A DNA stretch of 64,000 nucleotides from Apostichopus japonicus (Eukaryota > Echinodermata > Holothuroidea > Aspidochirotida > Stichopodidae), in NCBI RefSeq assembly GCF_037975245.1, contig NC_092575.1:10386001-10450000 (forward strand), read 5' to 3'. Position numbers and translations under genes: made by a program. The notes under the pieces were generated by a model. That model was not told where the DNA came from, searched no databases, and saw only the letters and a list, made by a program, of their open reading frames with translations. Shown piece by piece: positions 44,902-61,800 of the stretch (positions are counted from its first letter, which is position 1; each line of letters opens with the position of its first letter).

Positions 44902-47900
44902 ACTTCTATGAATAGAGCACGTCAAGACGCTATACGTAACGCAATCGACATGTTTGACTCTAAAGTTGTCGGAACAGTATAAAGTTGTTCGGTTTCGGAA
45001 ATAACACAAAAGAGAGGGCGCAGTTAACTAACACAAAGCAGAGCCGTATATAGAGATCACGCCATCCCTTTCAGCTTGCAGGTGGCGAGGAGTCGTCCTT
45101 TATTAGCATGTTGGAACTACACCATATCGAGTCGTATAGAACGGTAACCTTTTCTGTTGTCTATAATGGGAGGGGGAAGAGGCGGAATGGGAAGGGTAGG
45201 GGTGGGGTGTAATGTTGGGTACCTCCTCGATTTTATTGTCAAAGGAATTGCTTTGAGTTGTGTTTTTATTTTCTTGAAGAAGAAACAAACAATCAAACAT
45301 TGTACTAACTCTACTTCTAGAAATTCTAACTATAAAGTGAGCTTGTATGTTGTTCCATTGTGAGCTTGTAATTTATCATTTACCCCTATTGGGGTACTCA
45401 ACATACGTCATACCCCCCTCCCCACCCTCTCAATACCCACTTACACAAATCCCATCTCCCTGGTTTAACAATGTTGTAAATTGTTTTATAATTGACCGAC
45501 AATTTAACTTGTTAAATTGAACACTTCATCTTTAATATATACCAATCAAAACACTGACTATAAGACTGGGGCTTCATCTTTAATATTCCATATCGGTCAA
45601 TTTTCCAAGCAGCAATGCTTCAACAACATTATATCATTGAAGCTGAGAGACTGGCACCATTTAAGCTTCACACTGCACCATTTTGGTGATAGGTGTCATC
45701 AACAGTCACATTTGCCAAATGATGCTCCCACACAGTTACTGCTAGAACATGTGGGAGGTGAAAAAGGACTTGATTAACAAAAATTAGGCTTATGCTCACA
45801 ATTCTACCCATAACCCAAGACAGATCATATCTTCCGTCCCGATCCCACCCTTACCGTAGACCAGCGAACACAAAAAAAAGTCGAAAGTACAGGATGCAGA
45901 TGATAGAAAATAACTTGCTTGTATTATTTGGATAAAAGTTAATGGACATTGAAACATGTTCAAAAATAATAACAAACTGGTATAACATGATGCCCAGTTT
46001 TGGCTATGGCATAAATAAATTAATTAATGGAGAACTTTAATCCCCTGTTTCAGGAGAGGAACTCTATAGTAACACACCCCTCCAAAAAACAAAGAACTTT
46101 TATGATCACCAAAATATTACTGTTTGACGAATATATACGTATTGGGAATAGATAAAAAATGATATGTCCAAAATAACTTTAAGAACATTATAAAATGTGT
46201 GTTGATCTTCCTTGGAAGAGTGTCCTCTGAGTGAACCAACATCAAAACTATAGAGCACCCTCTATGCACACAGCCATATTTTTTTTTTTTCCTTTTTCAA
46301 AACAATAATTTCCTGTGAAATATTTCTTCAATCGAAATGTAAACGATCTGTATGTGAATTCACAGAAGTTAGTGGTATATAATACCGGTATTCCTTTCAC
46401 TGTGTGGATTCTCTATTAGGTCTAATAAATGTTATAATATTCACTATGCTGCGTTCATACACCCTAACATGCTATATCTATAGAGCATGCCTGACCTAAG
46501 CTGTGACTACATTTCATAACGGTATGATAATGTCCCAATTGAATAATTCAACTAAAGACCATTCTTATGGGGAAATACACTTGTAAAAATGTCTGTTTTT
46601 GTACAAAATTTTCCCAACACCTTTAAATTAATAAATACTTTTGAATACCTATTGTGAATCAACATTCATACATTATCTACAAAATTCCTTTACAATGGTT
46701 TGACTTCATTCACAATTTTTTTCAATACATGATCAAATTTTGTTATAAAGTAATAAAAAGAATACTAATATTAATGATGACGATAATAATTATAATAATA
46801 TTAATAATGATAATAAACAGGATAAAAATGACTGTTTTTGGCAGCAATTGAAGTACATCATACAAACTTGTATAAAAAATTGATTTGTATTAAATAAGAT
46901 CATTTCAGATAATATCCCATGATGCAGTTCATGATTTAATTTGCTTTTAATCTAGAGAAATCATAATTCATAAACAATGTAATCCCCTTAACAACCAGAG
47001 GTACTCTGTGATTCTAGTATCAGTTTTGAGTCCCAAGACTGTTTCTTTTTTCCACAAAGTAATAGATTCAGGATAATCACTCCCATTTCCTTTCACCACA
47101 CATATCTACATGCACTCACATAAAAAAGGGGTAGGTTTCTAAATTTGTATCTGATGACATAACTCTGCAAACATTAATTCCCTTGAATAACATATTTTAT
47201 ACAGGGGTATAAAAAGATCTTAACATCACAAAGTCAGGCTAAAGGTCAAAGGAGGTGAGGGTGGTGTTGTACACTACCCCCTTTTCAACACCACATATCA
47301 ATATTAGTTGTTATAACCACAACTTTGCCAGTAGGCCTAATTGTAGACCTAATGTTATAGCCTGAACATGAATGTCAGAATGTATCACTTCACGTCTATT
47401 CTTTTCTGGCGGGCGAGCCCCAGACCCCTGCACATTTGTGTGTCAGCCTCAACCACTACACACCCACCCTCCTTCTTTAAACTCATGGATATGCCCCTGA
47501 GAGTCTTTGATCCTGGCCTGAGCCATTTGTCTTCATGAGTTTCACTTGAATGGAGTTCAAATGTGAGATTCACTAAAAAGAAGATGTGGAACTGTCAAAG
47601 ATTATTAACATAATCATCTTTTCAGTTGCATGTGATCCTACAATGAGAGTTAAAGGTAGATGGTTGTATTTTGTCACAGAGATTCTTGACATAAAAAAGC
47701 GGGGGCTTATTTATATCTTAACGGTTAACACCACTAAAGGAAATTACGATCAACATTAAACACCAAGAAAAATTACGGAAGATTACCAAACACGAGCACT
47801 TTCTGGAAGAAAGTGGCCGAGACTAAATATTGTCTTTTATAGTAGTTGCAGTTTGCTCATTTGAGTTTTCAGTTCTGACCAAGTCAAAAACATGCTGATA

Positions 47901-48984
47901 CACTGGAAGTCACCCAAGACTGGGCAACCCCCGTTTCCTACTATCAAGACTAACCGTAACCGCAGGTCAAGTGAAGTCTCAAAAGACCCCTGGAAAGGAA
48001 AGTATAGATCATGGATAGTATACACATGACCTTAGAAGTGAGGCATGTCACTCCTTTATTTATCTTCTAAGGGAAATTAAAACACTACATCAAGAGTAAC
48101 TGTGTCATCATGACGTGGGGGGGGGGGGTAACATGGGGAGGGGGGGGTGATACAAGTCCCTTGGAAAGGGAATAGATACAACACATGATCTTGGTTAAAG
48201 CTACAGTATATCTGGAAAGAACAGATTCCCACACCCTACCATGAAATATTTTCTGATAATAAGATACCCCTCCTGACAAAGCCACCCGACCACTCCTTCC
48301 TACCTGACAAGTTTATTTGCTGGTGACTCCAAATAATTAAAATCTTGTGTCCCCAAAACTGATGTTTATGCTTGATTTCATTTTGCAAAGTTTTCCAAGC
48401 TTTGATTTGTTCATTTGTTCTTCTGTTCATATCGCTTCATTTGTTCAATTCCTTCATAGTTTGCATTTGAAAACCTTCCAAGCCGATGCCTCATTCTGTC
48501 ATCGTTCATAATGCTATTGTTTTGCAGAAAACAAGCACCATTGCTTTACAGTTTGGGTTACTTGCAATGCCTTTGTTACTAATCCTTGGAAAATGACACT
48601 AACGGACTGTATCAAATACAACACAAGATAATACATCTGGAAACGACTGGTGGTAAAATATGACCGCACGACAAAAATTTCAACGTTACAAAGTTATAGT
48701 TATTGAAACTGACAAGGCAACTCATGTTCTACTTGTGTTGGTTAGTAAATAGCCTAACCTGGTCAAAGATATAGTTCTATTTGAGTACACTTTTTCTTAA
48801 TTTCTTTTGAACTATCAAAGTTATTAGGGTTAAAATAATATTTTGTTTTTTTACATATGTGAATGAGTTAGAATGGTCGTTAGCGAGCCAGTATCTGGTT
48901 CAAAACTAACAAAAAAGAGCACACACACTGAGTATATAGCAAATCTGCTAGAACGGTCATACAATCTCCTCCCGAACTTTCCTC

Positions 48985-49030
48985 CTACTCGACGACGATG
49001 ATGGTACTGGCAATGTTGTCGTAACCACAC
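48985..49030 (-). CDS. Possible last exon of the ZNRF3/RNF43-like gene
   Basis: A good acceptor (TCTTTTAACAG) precedes 49030 on the minus strand. If the exon is entered in phase 2 it reads CGYDNIASTIIVVE and stops (TAG at 48987-48985), with codon usage that looks coding. The phase carried out of the large exon at 50634 is 1, however, which would give a different, less convincing frame (GVVTTTLPVPSSSSSRRK). A missed exon in between, or a different gene, would explain this. Confidence 0.25.
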
Positions 49031-49291
49031 CTGTTAAAAGACAATATTTGAAAAGAGAAGACCAAAAAAGTTAACATTTTGATAATGAAGCTACTGCAAT
49101 GGAAAAAATAAAATGACACTTTTTGAATCTAGTTTAACTTATGCAGACATTACGAAGAAAATTATAGCTTAAACAGTTTCCCTGCCTTGTACTCTGTGAG
49201 ACGTTATATGATTAATTGTTGGTCAAGTTTATAACTTTCTCAGGGTTTCAATTTTTACTTTCTTCAACCCTGATGAAGTCCCCCACCCTCC

Positions 49292-49312
49292 CCAACACAC
49301 ACACACACACAC
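49292..49312 (+). repeat. AC microsatellite
   Basis: (AC)n run of about ten units between C-rich stretches. Confidence 0.85.
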
Positions 49313-50625
49313 CCACCTCCCTCAGAATGTTAACTTTTGGGATACGGAACATCCACATGTGAGTTTCAAGATATACTGGTAGTCCCTTTCTTCAAGAAAG
49401 TGTTACGTTTACACACTGAGACCTTCCTCATGGGGCATTCAAATATTCTAAGATTGAAATATATGAAGAAAGAACAAGCCATCCTTGAGAATGCAACAAA
49501 TTGACCTAAAATGAACTTTGACTTAAAGAAAAGGGGGAGGGGGGGGGACCTAGAACTTGATATGTGATATCAGCTGTATGTGAAGAGATCTATCTAATGC
49601 TGCCCCCCCCCCCTTTGACATCACCCTGTTTACAATCTTTACATCCAGTAGGTTACACACACGGTTCTGCATGCTTGAGTGCAGGTTCCCTGCCTTTGGC
49701 AAGCCAATCACAAAAGGAGGGAACAAACTTGCACAAAGAATCCTTATTACCAATGTTTGTTAGATATATCAATTCATTCGCTTATTGTTTTTCCACAAAA
49801 GCTTACATGTACAACTCTTTTGCTGACATGGAACGGAAAATTAGTCTGTGGGTTCATTTCTATAGGTAACAGACGGTGAGGGTGTCCCTTTCTTTGAATA
49901 TGTACAAAAATCCATTGTATGTCTAGTTCATTCAAATAAGACAAATACTGCATTTTCTGTTTGCTGTAAGACCTTGCCCTCCACACAATACTTTTAAAAA
50001 TATCAACCTACTCTGGTGATTTCAAGCACAGCAAGGTAAGTATGTTAATTACTTCTGCCCTTCATATCTATTTGGTCTTTTCAAAATCAAATCTTTTGCC
50101 TGCCTTAAAAGGCCATCATCACAGACTAACAACTAAATATGATACACAGTCAAAAAAATAATGGCAGTCTTTCATATTCAGCAGCCATCAACAAGTGCTT
50201 AACCACACATACAGTGCTCTTTTTCAAATAGCCTTAACAACTTTTCTCAAAATTTAAAAACACTGGACGATGTCTGGCAAATAACTACAAGGGGGTCACA
50301 ACCTTTAGATGTAACCAATGGAACAAATTTAGCAATTTTAACCCCCAGACCCCCTCCCATATATGGGAGTTGCCTTCGATAACCCCATGGCAGCACCCAA
50401 TCCCTTATAAAAAATACTTCATTCGCATCTGGCCCTCCCGTAAAGATTTATGTCTCTACCTAAATCAGTCGGGATTGATGTTTTGTTTATTTTAGTTATA
50501 TTATTATTCATTAGCACAATGTTCTGTTCAGAGCTTCTTGTATAGACCTCAAATTTATGCCTCAGATTGAACCATTTGATGTGTAACAACACTGGAGGTA
50601 TTAAGTGAGGAATATTAAGGCTAAA

Positions 50626-54704
<4,079 letters not shown>

Positions 54705-55748
54705 CTAGAGAGAAATGAAAAGAAAGCACAGTATAATATCAACGACCGAAAACTACTATTTAAGCAAATATAGCTGTATTTTGCATCGGTTTTTTAACTT
54801 TTACCCCCCCAAAATATCATACAATTGATGTGGTTTACACCCACAGACCCACCCACATTGGCTGCAGTTAATTGCATCAAGTTATTGATTCGATCATTAC
54901 CAACTGCAGTACCTTTGCAAATATATGCCACAACTGAAAGTTGGTGTTTTATTACATTTAAATTACAAACTATTCTTGTTGTTTATGTAACTCACAAATT
55001 TTTAAAAATATTTTCCAACCATTTTGCAGTTGCTTGTGCATGGTTTCATCACTCCCTAGTGAGAGTTTGATGGAATAAAGCAACAGACTGTGTTTTCATA
55101 TGCTGTACATTTATCTTTTTGTGGAGTACAGTAAACAGTACCACCTGACTGAACACAAATTTTGATCACATATATATGCAATCACAGCAACATGTAGTGA
55201 ATGAATCCAGTTTGTAGAAACACAGCAAGACATTCTTTCTTTTAGTGATATGACTTATCAAATTATATCATGTATTTACCAAATCAAACTCATTTTATAA
55301 AACATACTCTCCACTCATCAATTTTTTGTTTGTTCTACATTTTCTAATATCCACCCCCCTTCAATTTTTGTTTTGGCCCCTTATGACTTTTCTTATTTTG
55401 CCAAATGTCTAGTCTATTTGTGTCCTTTTTCGAACAGTGAGGAGTAATACTACCTATTGAGATTTTGTCTAGAGACAACACATACTGTAAGCCTGTGGGC
55501 TCTAAAAGTAGGTCAGTGGGTGCACAGTGCTAAAATGTTACCAAATGTTGTTGGCTAGGTAGATTGGAGTGCATATGTAGAATAGAGAGACAGGTAAGGG
55601 GAAGAGTGAAGTAAATTCTCTGCATTTGTTGGGTCTACAGTGTGGTAGGATAGTTTGGCCTGCTTCTTCGGTCATCCACAGTTTCCTTTATAACCTTGTG
55701 TTGCTACTCCTCTAAGTGTTCACACTGATCAAACATGTCAGTGTGTAT
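54705..55748. other. Upstream intron of the ZNRF3-like gene, nothing recognised
   Basis: AT-rich sequence with no exon-like frame that I can assign. The missing ectodomain exons were searched for by eye here and not found. Confidence 0.4.
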
Positions 55749-55752
55749 TTAA

Positions 55753-57003
55753 AGGAATTGTCTGGTGGAAGATTTTGATACATTGTCTTTGTAGTTATTA
55801 TTTTTCTCTTTCTAACCATGTAAAAATTGTCCCCATTCGACATTTTCTTCTTGTAGAAATCTGGTTTTCAAATTCACCAGTTTCTCACCAAAAGTACCGT
55901 TTGTTCGAACGCTTCAATATGGTGATTGACGTAGTGCTTGCAGATAGGCAAAACAGGCGACTTGAAGTTAGCACTCCCAATTCCGCAGCAAATAAACTCA
56001 CGTGTAAGCACATTGGATTGCCTCATATATAACGTACATACTCGCGAACGTATATACTACGGTGCTCAGTTGGTGTACTTGTAAAGCGTTACACATAGTA
56101 CACTCACACTCAAACCACAGTTCATTAACTGTTCTTCGAAATCGCTGAAATAAAATTCACGGATCAAATTAACAGTAAAAGGAAACTTGTAAAGTATTCG
56201 TTAAACCGAAAGATGTAACTTGGCGGAATCGATGTCATCGCAGAACTGTCCGATTGTAAACGTTAGAGTATCCTATACACGCGAACATCCTTCGCGCTGG
56301 AGCTGGATACCGCGATGTATAAACAACGAAGAGCCTGCTGTTAAAACTTATCTTGTGTTACACAAAGACCACGAAACCACCGATCTACTACATATATGGT
56401 GGCTTAAGGAGTTTTTTAAATCATGTCTAATTTATAAGAAATTTCACCGGAAATTATTATAGAAATTAATCGAATCGTTGTCAGAGCAGAATGTAGCACT
56501 GAGAAGCTTAGGCTTCGCAGAACTGTCCGATTGTCAACGTTTGAGTATAGCCTACATGCGAACATTTTTCGCGTTGGAGCTGGATAGCGCGATGTATAGC
56601 CCGAACAACTCAGAGTCTGCTGTTAAAATTTACCTTGTGTTACACAAAGACCACGGAACCAACGATCAAGTACATGGCGGCTTAAGGAGTTTTTGAAAAC
56701 ATATCTAATTTTTAAGAAATTTCACCGGAAATTAAGGAAGAAATTTATCTGTATACAAACGCTGTTTTTGTTGTGATTACCGTATAGGTACTGTGCGGAG
56801 GGTGGGTTATGACGCAATCTGCTATGGCAGAGCTGACGTCACGTATTGTACTGTTCAAATCATATTTGAAATGTCTATCGATAACGATTAAAAAATCGTT
56901 TCTCTGTCAAACGCAACATTAGCGTTCTCATACTTTGACAACATGTTTGGAAAATTATTTACTACTTTTTAAGGTAACTTCTTTGGACCACCAGACAATC
57001 CTT
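55753..57003. mobile_element. TTAA-flanked non-autonomous DNA transposon, 1.25 kb
   Basis: Left end AGGAATTGTCTGGTGG follows TTAA (55749-55752). The right end, read in reverse complement, is AAGGATTGTCTGGTGG and is followed by TTAA (57004-57007). TTAA target duplications are characteristic of piggyBac and Kolobok families. Inside is a direct duplication of about 220 bp at a 277-bp period (CAGAACTGTCCGATTG at 56241 and 56518). No transposase is visible; the short frames over the duplication are not genes. Confidence 0.75.
56241..56737 (+). repeat. Direct duplication, 277-bp period, inside the TTAA element
   Basis: Two copies, about 56241-56457 and 56518-56737, share CAGAACTGTCCGATTG, CTGCTGTTAAAA, TGTGTTACACAAAGACCACG and TTTCACCGGAAATTA. 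Both can be read as similar peptides (YLVLHKDH), but stops and divergence argue against protein coding. Confidence 0.8.
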
Positions 57004-57079
57004 TTAAGCTGCTTCCATCAGGTGAACTCTCATATTTGAACAGAACTACAGTATCTTCAGTCGCAAAAGAAATTAAAAA

Positions 57080-57300
57080 TCAGGATCCCTAAAAATATGC
57101 CGCGAGATCAAATACTAATACATGATCCTACATCAGGTGATATGAAATGAAAAAAAAAATTCTGTATACTAATTTTCACACATTTGTTCTTTTTTTGTTG
57201 TTATTTCACCTGATGAAGGCCAAGGACTTCGTGAATATTATAGGTATTTTAGTATTACTCCGTTGGAGTTTTAGATACAGCTTTGTGTATATGTATGTAT
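57080..57300 (+). repeat. Dispersed repeat, partner of 52165-52395
   Basis: Contains CATGATCCTACATCAGGTGA, TTTCACCTGATGAAGGCCAA then GGACTTCGTGAATATT, and ends AGCTTTGTGTATATGTATGT. Opposite orientation to its partner 5 kb away, and adjoins the TTAA element. Confidence 0.7.
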
Positions 57301-57309
57301 AAAACATGT

Positions 57310-58480
57310 AAATATTATACCACCCCCAGTTTTTACTACTGCAACTTATACTTTAAGTCCAAGAAAGTCTGCTTAATCAACATTTTTGTGTGTATATTAC
57401 TAAAAGCCATTCATACATACAAAAGAGAAACATCGTCATCGCAGGAAGACCATGCAAGTGGTATATATTCCCCTTTTCCGGGTTCTTTGTAATGAGAAGA
57501 TGAGCCACAAACATTTTCAGGAAATGGTTGAAGTTATCTCTCAGTGTGACTCTATTATGATGGCTAAGAACGTTCTAAACTGCAATAAACTGCAATAAAC
57601 GATCTAAAAGACTGTAGTAGGCTTTTATCTGACAACAGAAGTCATCATAATAGCTCTTCTACTCTCTCCTTTATGCGATGAAACTCCGGTAAGGGTCCAA
57701 GTCCTTACCGCAGCCCCCCTTATTAACTATAATTGGACCACCTTTAAAAAGTAGGGGGGTCATTATGTTGAGCCTATTAGAGCAATTAGATTTCAATGGC
57801 ACGTCCTCCACAAACATTTACACAGCCTCCGATAAAGAGATGCCATTCAAGAATTCTCTCCGCTGGGATTTACAAAAGAAGAATTTGAAAAGAGATCGTA
57901 ATCAATGCCCGGCTACACTGAAGAGAGGGAGAGAGAGAGGTGTAGTACTGCAGTATATTTACAGGGCATGTCCTGACCACCAGAAAATGAAATAGCTATT
58001 ATTAATGAGGTTGTAGGAATATATTACTCCTGTAGACACAGTACTACCAAATTAGTCACAATGAAATAGACATTGAAAACATCCACAGATCACACCAGCA
58101 TATTTTCTTTAGTAGACAATTAACATGAATGAGGTCTAGCAAAAATTGCAAATGATAAATTTATTTAAAAGTCACAACTTTGCAGTATTTATGTCAAATT
58201 ATTGGCCTATATACATTTTCACCACCTTAAATTCACTTTCAATAGTTTGCTTTGTTGTTGAATATTTTAAAATTAAATTTTCTTTCAACTTGACCGAAGA
58301 TTTTTCAATTTTTATTACAAAGTGCTTGCTGAAAGCTTTAGTGCATGATGATTGAATTCAGTTTGATTTTCTTCCACATTTTCAAAACAGTCTCTGGATT
58401 ACTGCTCAGTTTGAACTAAATTTATTTGAAATGAACAAGAGACCATTCACTGTTGAAGTGAAAGTTACAACATGTACAGT
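57310..58480. other. No gene recognised
   Basis: AT-rich sequence with a short GAGAGA run near 57925. The open frame at 57765-57992 shows no family features. Confidence 0.35.
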
Positions 58481-58487
58481 AGTTAAT

Positions 58488-58855
58488 AGCTAGACATGTA
58501 CTCATGAAAAATACAGTACTCTAAAAACATTTTAGATAGCCAGAATTATACTCATGGAATGTACAGTACTCTAAAAACATAGTATTTTTGATAGCTAGAC
58601 TTGTACTCATGGAATGTACAGTAATTTGAAAACATAGTATTTTCGTTAGCTAGATATGTCCTCATGGAATGTACAGTAATCTAAAAACAGTATTTTCAAT
58701 AGCTACAGTATATGTACTCATGGAATTTACAGTAATCTAAAAACAGTATTTTCAATAGCTAGATACGTCCTCATGGAATGTACAGTAAACTAAAAACAGT
58801 TTTTTCGATAGCTAGACATGTACTAATGGAATGTAAAGTACTCTAAAAGGATTTA
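58488..58855 (+). repeat. Minisatellite, seven copies of 50-56 bp
   Basis: The word CTCATGGAATGTACAGTA (with changes) recurs at about 58501, 58551, 58606, 58661, 58717, 58770 and 58823, each followed by CTAAAAACA and TAGCTAGA. Copies differ by small substitutions and indels. Confidence 0.9.
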
Positions 58856-58859
58856 AAAA

Positions 58860-61800
58860 AAAACCTAATAAAAATGGATCCTTGTATGCATGTACGGAGA
58901 AAAACTATATAGCAAACAAGTCAATGAAGGTAGAAGTGCTAAGAAGTTTTGGAGTTGTATACTATTTGAGCTGCGAGTTTACTCACTGGTGAAGTCCAAT
59001 ATCTGGAATGTTTATATAAGCTACAGGATTCCGATATGCCAACTGTGACCTACTAGACCATGGCTAATTCACACATTTGTAGTTTCCAATCTGGGCGAGA
59101 CGTTTGGCTACCGGGTGGCACCAATCCAATCGGAGGTCTGTTCATGCTGGCGTTCACCGCATAGAAACTTGTCGCCCTGATTCCTGGACTCGCCATGTTA
59201 CGAGACACTGGCACCATTTTTTCAGAGAAAATGCATTTGGCGAGGTCCGTTGTAATTTTCGCCAGTGAATTAAGTCGGCGTATTACGTGTTAAGTGTGAC
59301 GTATGCCGAGAGAAATCCAACCGAGCTCACGCCTTGCTGGCGTATCAGCCCTCAAACAGGCAAAACTTTATCATATGTGATTGATCTCTAAAGCAAAGGC
59401 TACCCGGTACAAAGCAAATATAATTATACTAGGCGTGAATGATGATCCACACATCAATAGCACATCAATAGCCTAACAAATATCATTAATCCTACGTACT
59501 CATCTTTACATTAAACCATAGAGAATTGGGTCAAATACTGTCTCAAATGGAGTAGACATGAGTGTAGATAAAGTACAGGGTGACCCCATCCGATGATGTC
59601 ACTCACAGATACTGTGTTCAGTCCACATTGATTGACACAGTGTATTAGATAGAGTCCATTTTTTTCAATGATCTAAGGTTATAGCAGGAAGTCATTCCAA
59701 GTCTCCCATTGCAATATGGAATTATAAAAAATCACTGATTTAGTGATGTCACTGAGACGTTTAGGAGTTGAGTGTCAAAGAGGGGCATAGAAGGTATGTG
59801 TGTGGGAGGGGGAGTGGGGGGAGACCTGAAACTTTGTAGTTACCATCATTTCCAGAACATATTTCAGCTTCAAATCGGCAAACTCTTTAGAGGTAGACGC
59901 AAGTAAATTATGGTAGTAGAAGTCAAAGATATGTTTTTCTTCCTGCCGTTTTATTTTGTCCCTTCTTTTTTTGAAATTATGGCAAAATTCATTTTGGGTC
60001 ATCGACAACATCAAACATATCGAGGGGTCATTAGGAGGCACTGTAGTACAGTGCCTCTTAATGACCCCTAAATAAATGACTGTAGCATGTGTAACATAGA
60101 ATGACATTATGCTGATGCCCCTGTCTAATCCCATGATAGTGTGTCAACTTGTCAAGTACTGTATGTACAGGTCCTTTGTAGTGCCCCTGCCTATCACTAC
60201 AGTTTGTCCAAATAATAGCAAACAAGGGATCCTGTTTAATAAAGTCACTACATTCGTACTGTGCTGCATTCTAATTTTAGAAACGAAATTGGCCTCCCGT
60301 CAGTCAACAGTATGTATCATTCTTATGGGATTTCAGTATCAAACGTACATGGTACGGTCAAAAACCTTTACACAAATCGACATGTTCATGTATAAAAATG
60401 GATCGATCACTCGATGCATTCCCAAAGAGAGGAAGGCTATGGAAGAGATGAATAATGGCAAACAAATACACAGCTGTTAGGATAGACAGACAGACATTTC
60501 GGCTTTATGGACTCTGCACAACAGGTCATGATATTCGTGCCGAAGATGCTGTTCTCTTCCTCAACATACTCCCTCACCCACCTGTGCTTAACTTATGCGA
60601 CATCCTCTCGCCAACATCATTGAACAACCTTTTGCTTTTTACGACATCATAAAAAAAAACTCTTGAATTTAAATTTTTTTTTTATCTGGCATACAATTAT
60701 GTCAATCCATGATAGATCATGAAGTGGAGCAAACTGTGTCTGAGATTGAGGCACCTGTCCTAGCTGAGGAACTATGGGAGGCCGCAGGGGGGCCGTTTAC
60801 GTCCATGGGGGGTCTCAATAATGTTCTCGAGAGTATATATGAATCATTTTGCAGGTTTTTTTCGATTCTGTCCTCACACTTTGAAAATGACTGCAAAAGA
60901 GCCAGAAATCCTTTCATGTATTATTTTTATCACAGATATATATGTAGGGCTGTTTAGTGCTGCAAACTTATCAGACTCAACGGCCTTCGATTGACCATTC
61001 TGTGGACAGAAACTATATATGGATCAATGTATAAAAATACTTAGGAACATATTGTAAATACTGGTCACCTTAATGACCAGATATTGGCTGATGTCCACAA
61101 TCTTGGGAGGGGGTTCTAAGAGAATTATTTTGTTTGGGTAAGGGGGCTCAGATGTGTTTGTTCCCACCATTTTAACTATAAAAGTTTTAATGTTTAAAAA
61201 AAAAAAAAAAAAAAAATTGTCATTGCTACAACAGACTACTTTGACCAATGAAGTGCATTATAAAATGTCACCAGTGAGGCAAAACTCTTGGTGGCAGTAA
61301 AAATGTGTGTCAAAATCTGAGCGTTGGCGACCATTATTTGACTTTCTAGCATATTTGGGGGCAATACTGATGAGATTTAAGGCCAGGGCTTTAGAATCTG
61401 ATCCCGTCACAGCTCTGAAAGGGATCAAAACGAAAAAATGCTGCCTTAAAAGATGGACGCTCTGCTAGCCAGAAATGAACTGAATATTTACAGTATTGAC
61501 CTTGCAGATCAAGCTTCATATAAATCTCCGAGAAAGAAGCTGCCCTACGAGCAAGCAATCGAGCAAGCAAACAAGAAGTCACGAGCAAGCATGCACGTCG
61601 ATCAAATTACGGGCCGATGCTTCTACCGAGAAGCAGTGGTCGTTGTATGTATATTTTAATTTAATATATGTACTTGTAATTACAGGGTATGGTATCTGTC
61701 AGTAGAGAGCAAATGTTGACATAAAATTCACTTTAGCAGGTATTCTTGATGTCATAAATTTGGAATCTTTAGGTCCCCACAGAGTAAATCTGCAGGTATG

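Larger units (their letters stand above)
41958..48984. other. Intergenic or ZNRF3-like 3' UTR, with MITEs
   Basis: Beyond the elements listed (42281-42611 and 44542-44901) I see AT-rich DNA, G/C homopolymers, and a lone CGCCACTG end (43721-43728). No exon recognised. The right part may be 3' UTR of the minus-strand ZNRF3/RNF43-like gene if the candidate exon at 49030-48985 is real. Confidence 0.35.

Noticed and set aside
60023-60069. MicroRNA precursor
   Set aside because: The hairpin has a one-base loop and no flanking stem extension, unlike animal pri-miRNAs.
59775-60134. 119-codon minus-strand frame
   Set aside because: It runs through the palindrome and a GT-rich stretch and has no recognisable domain.
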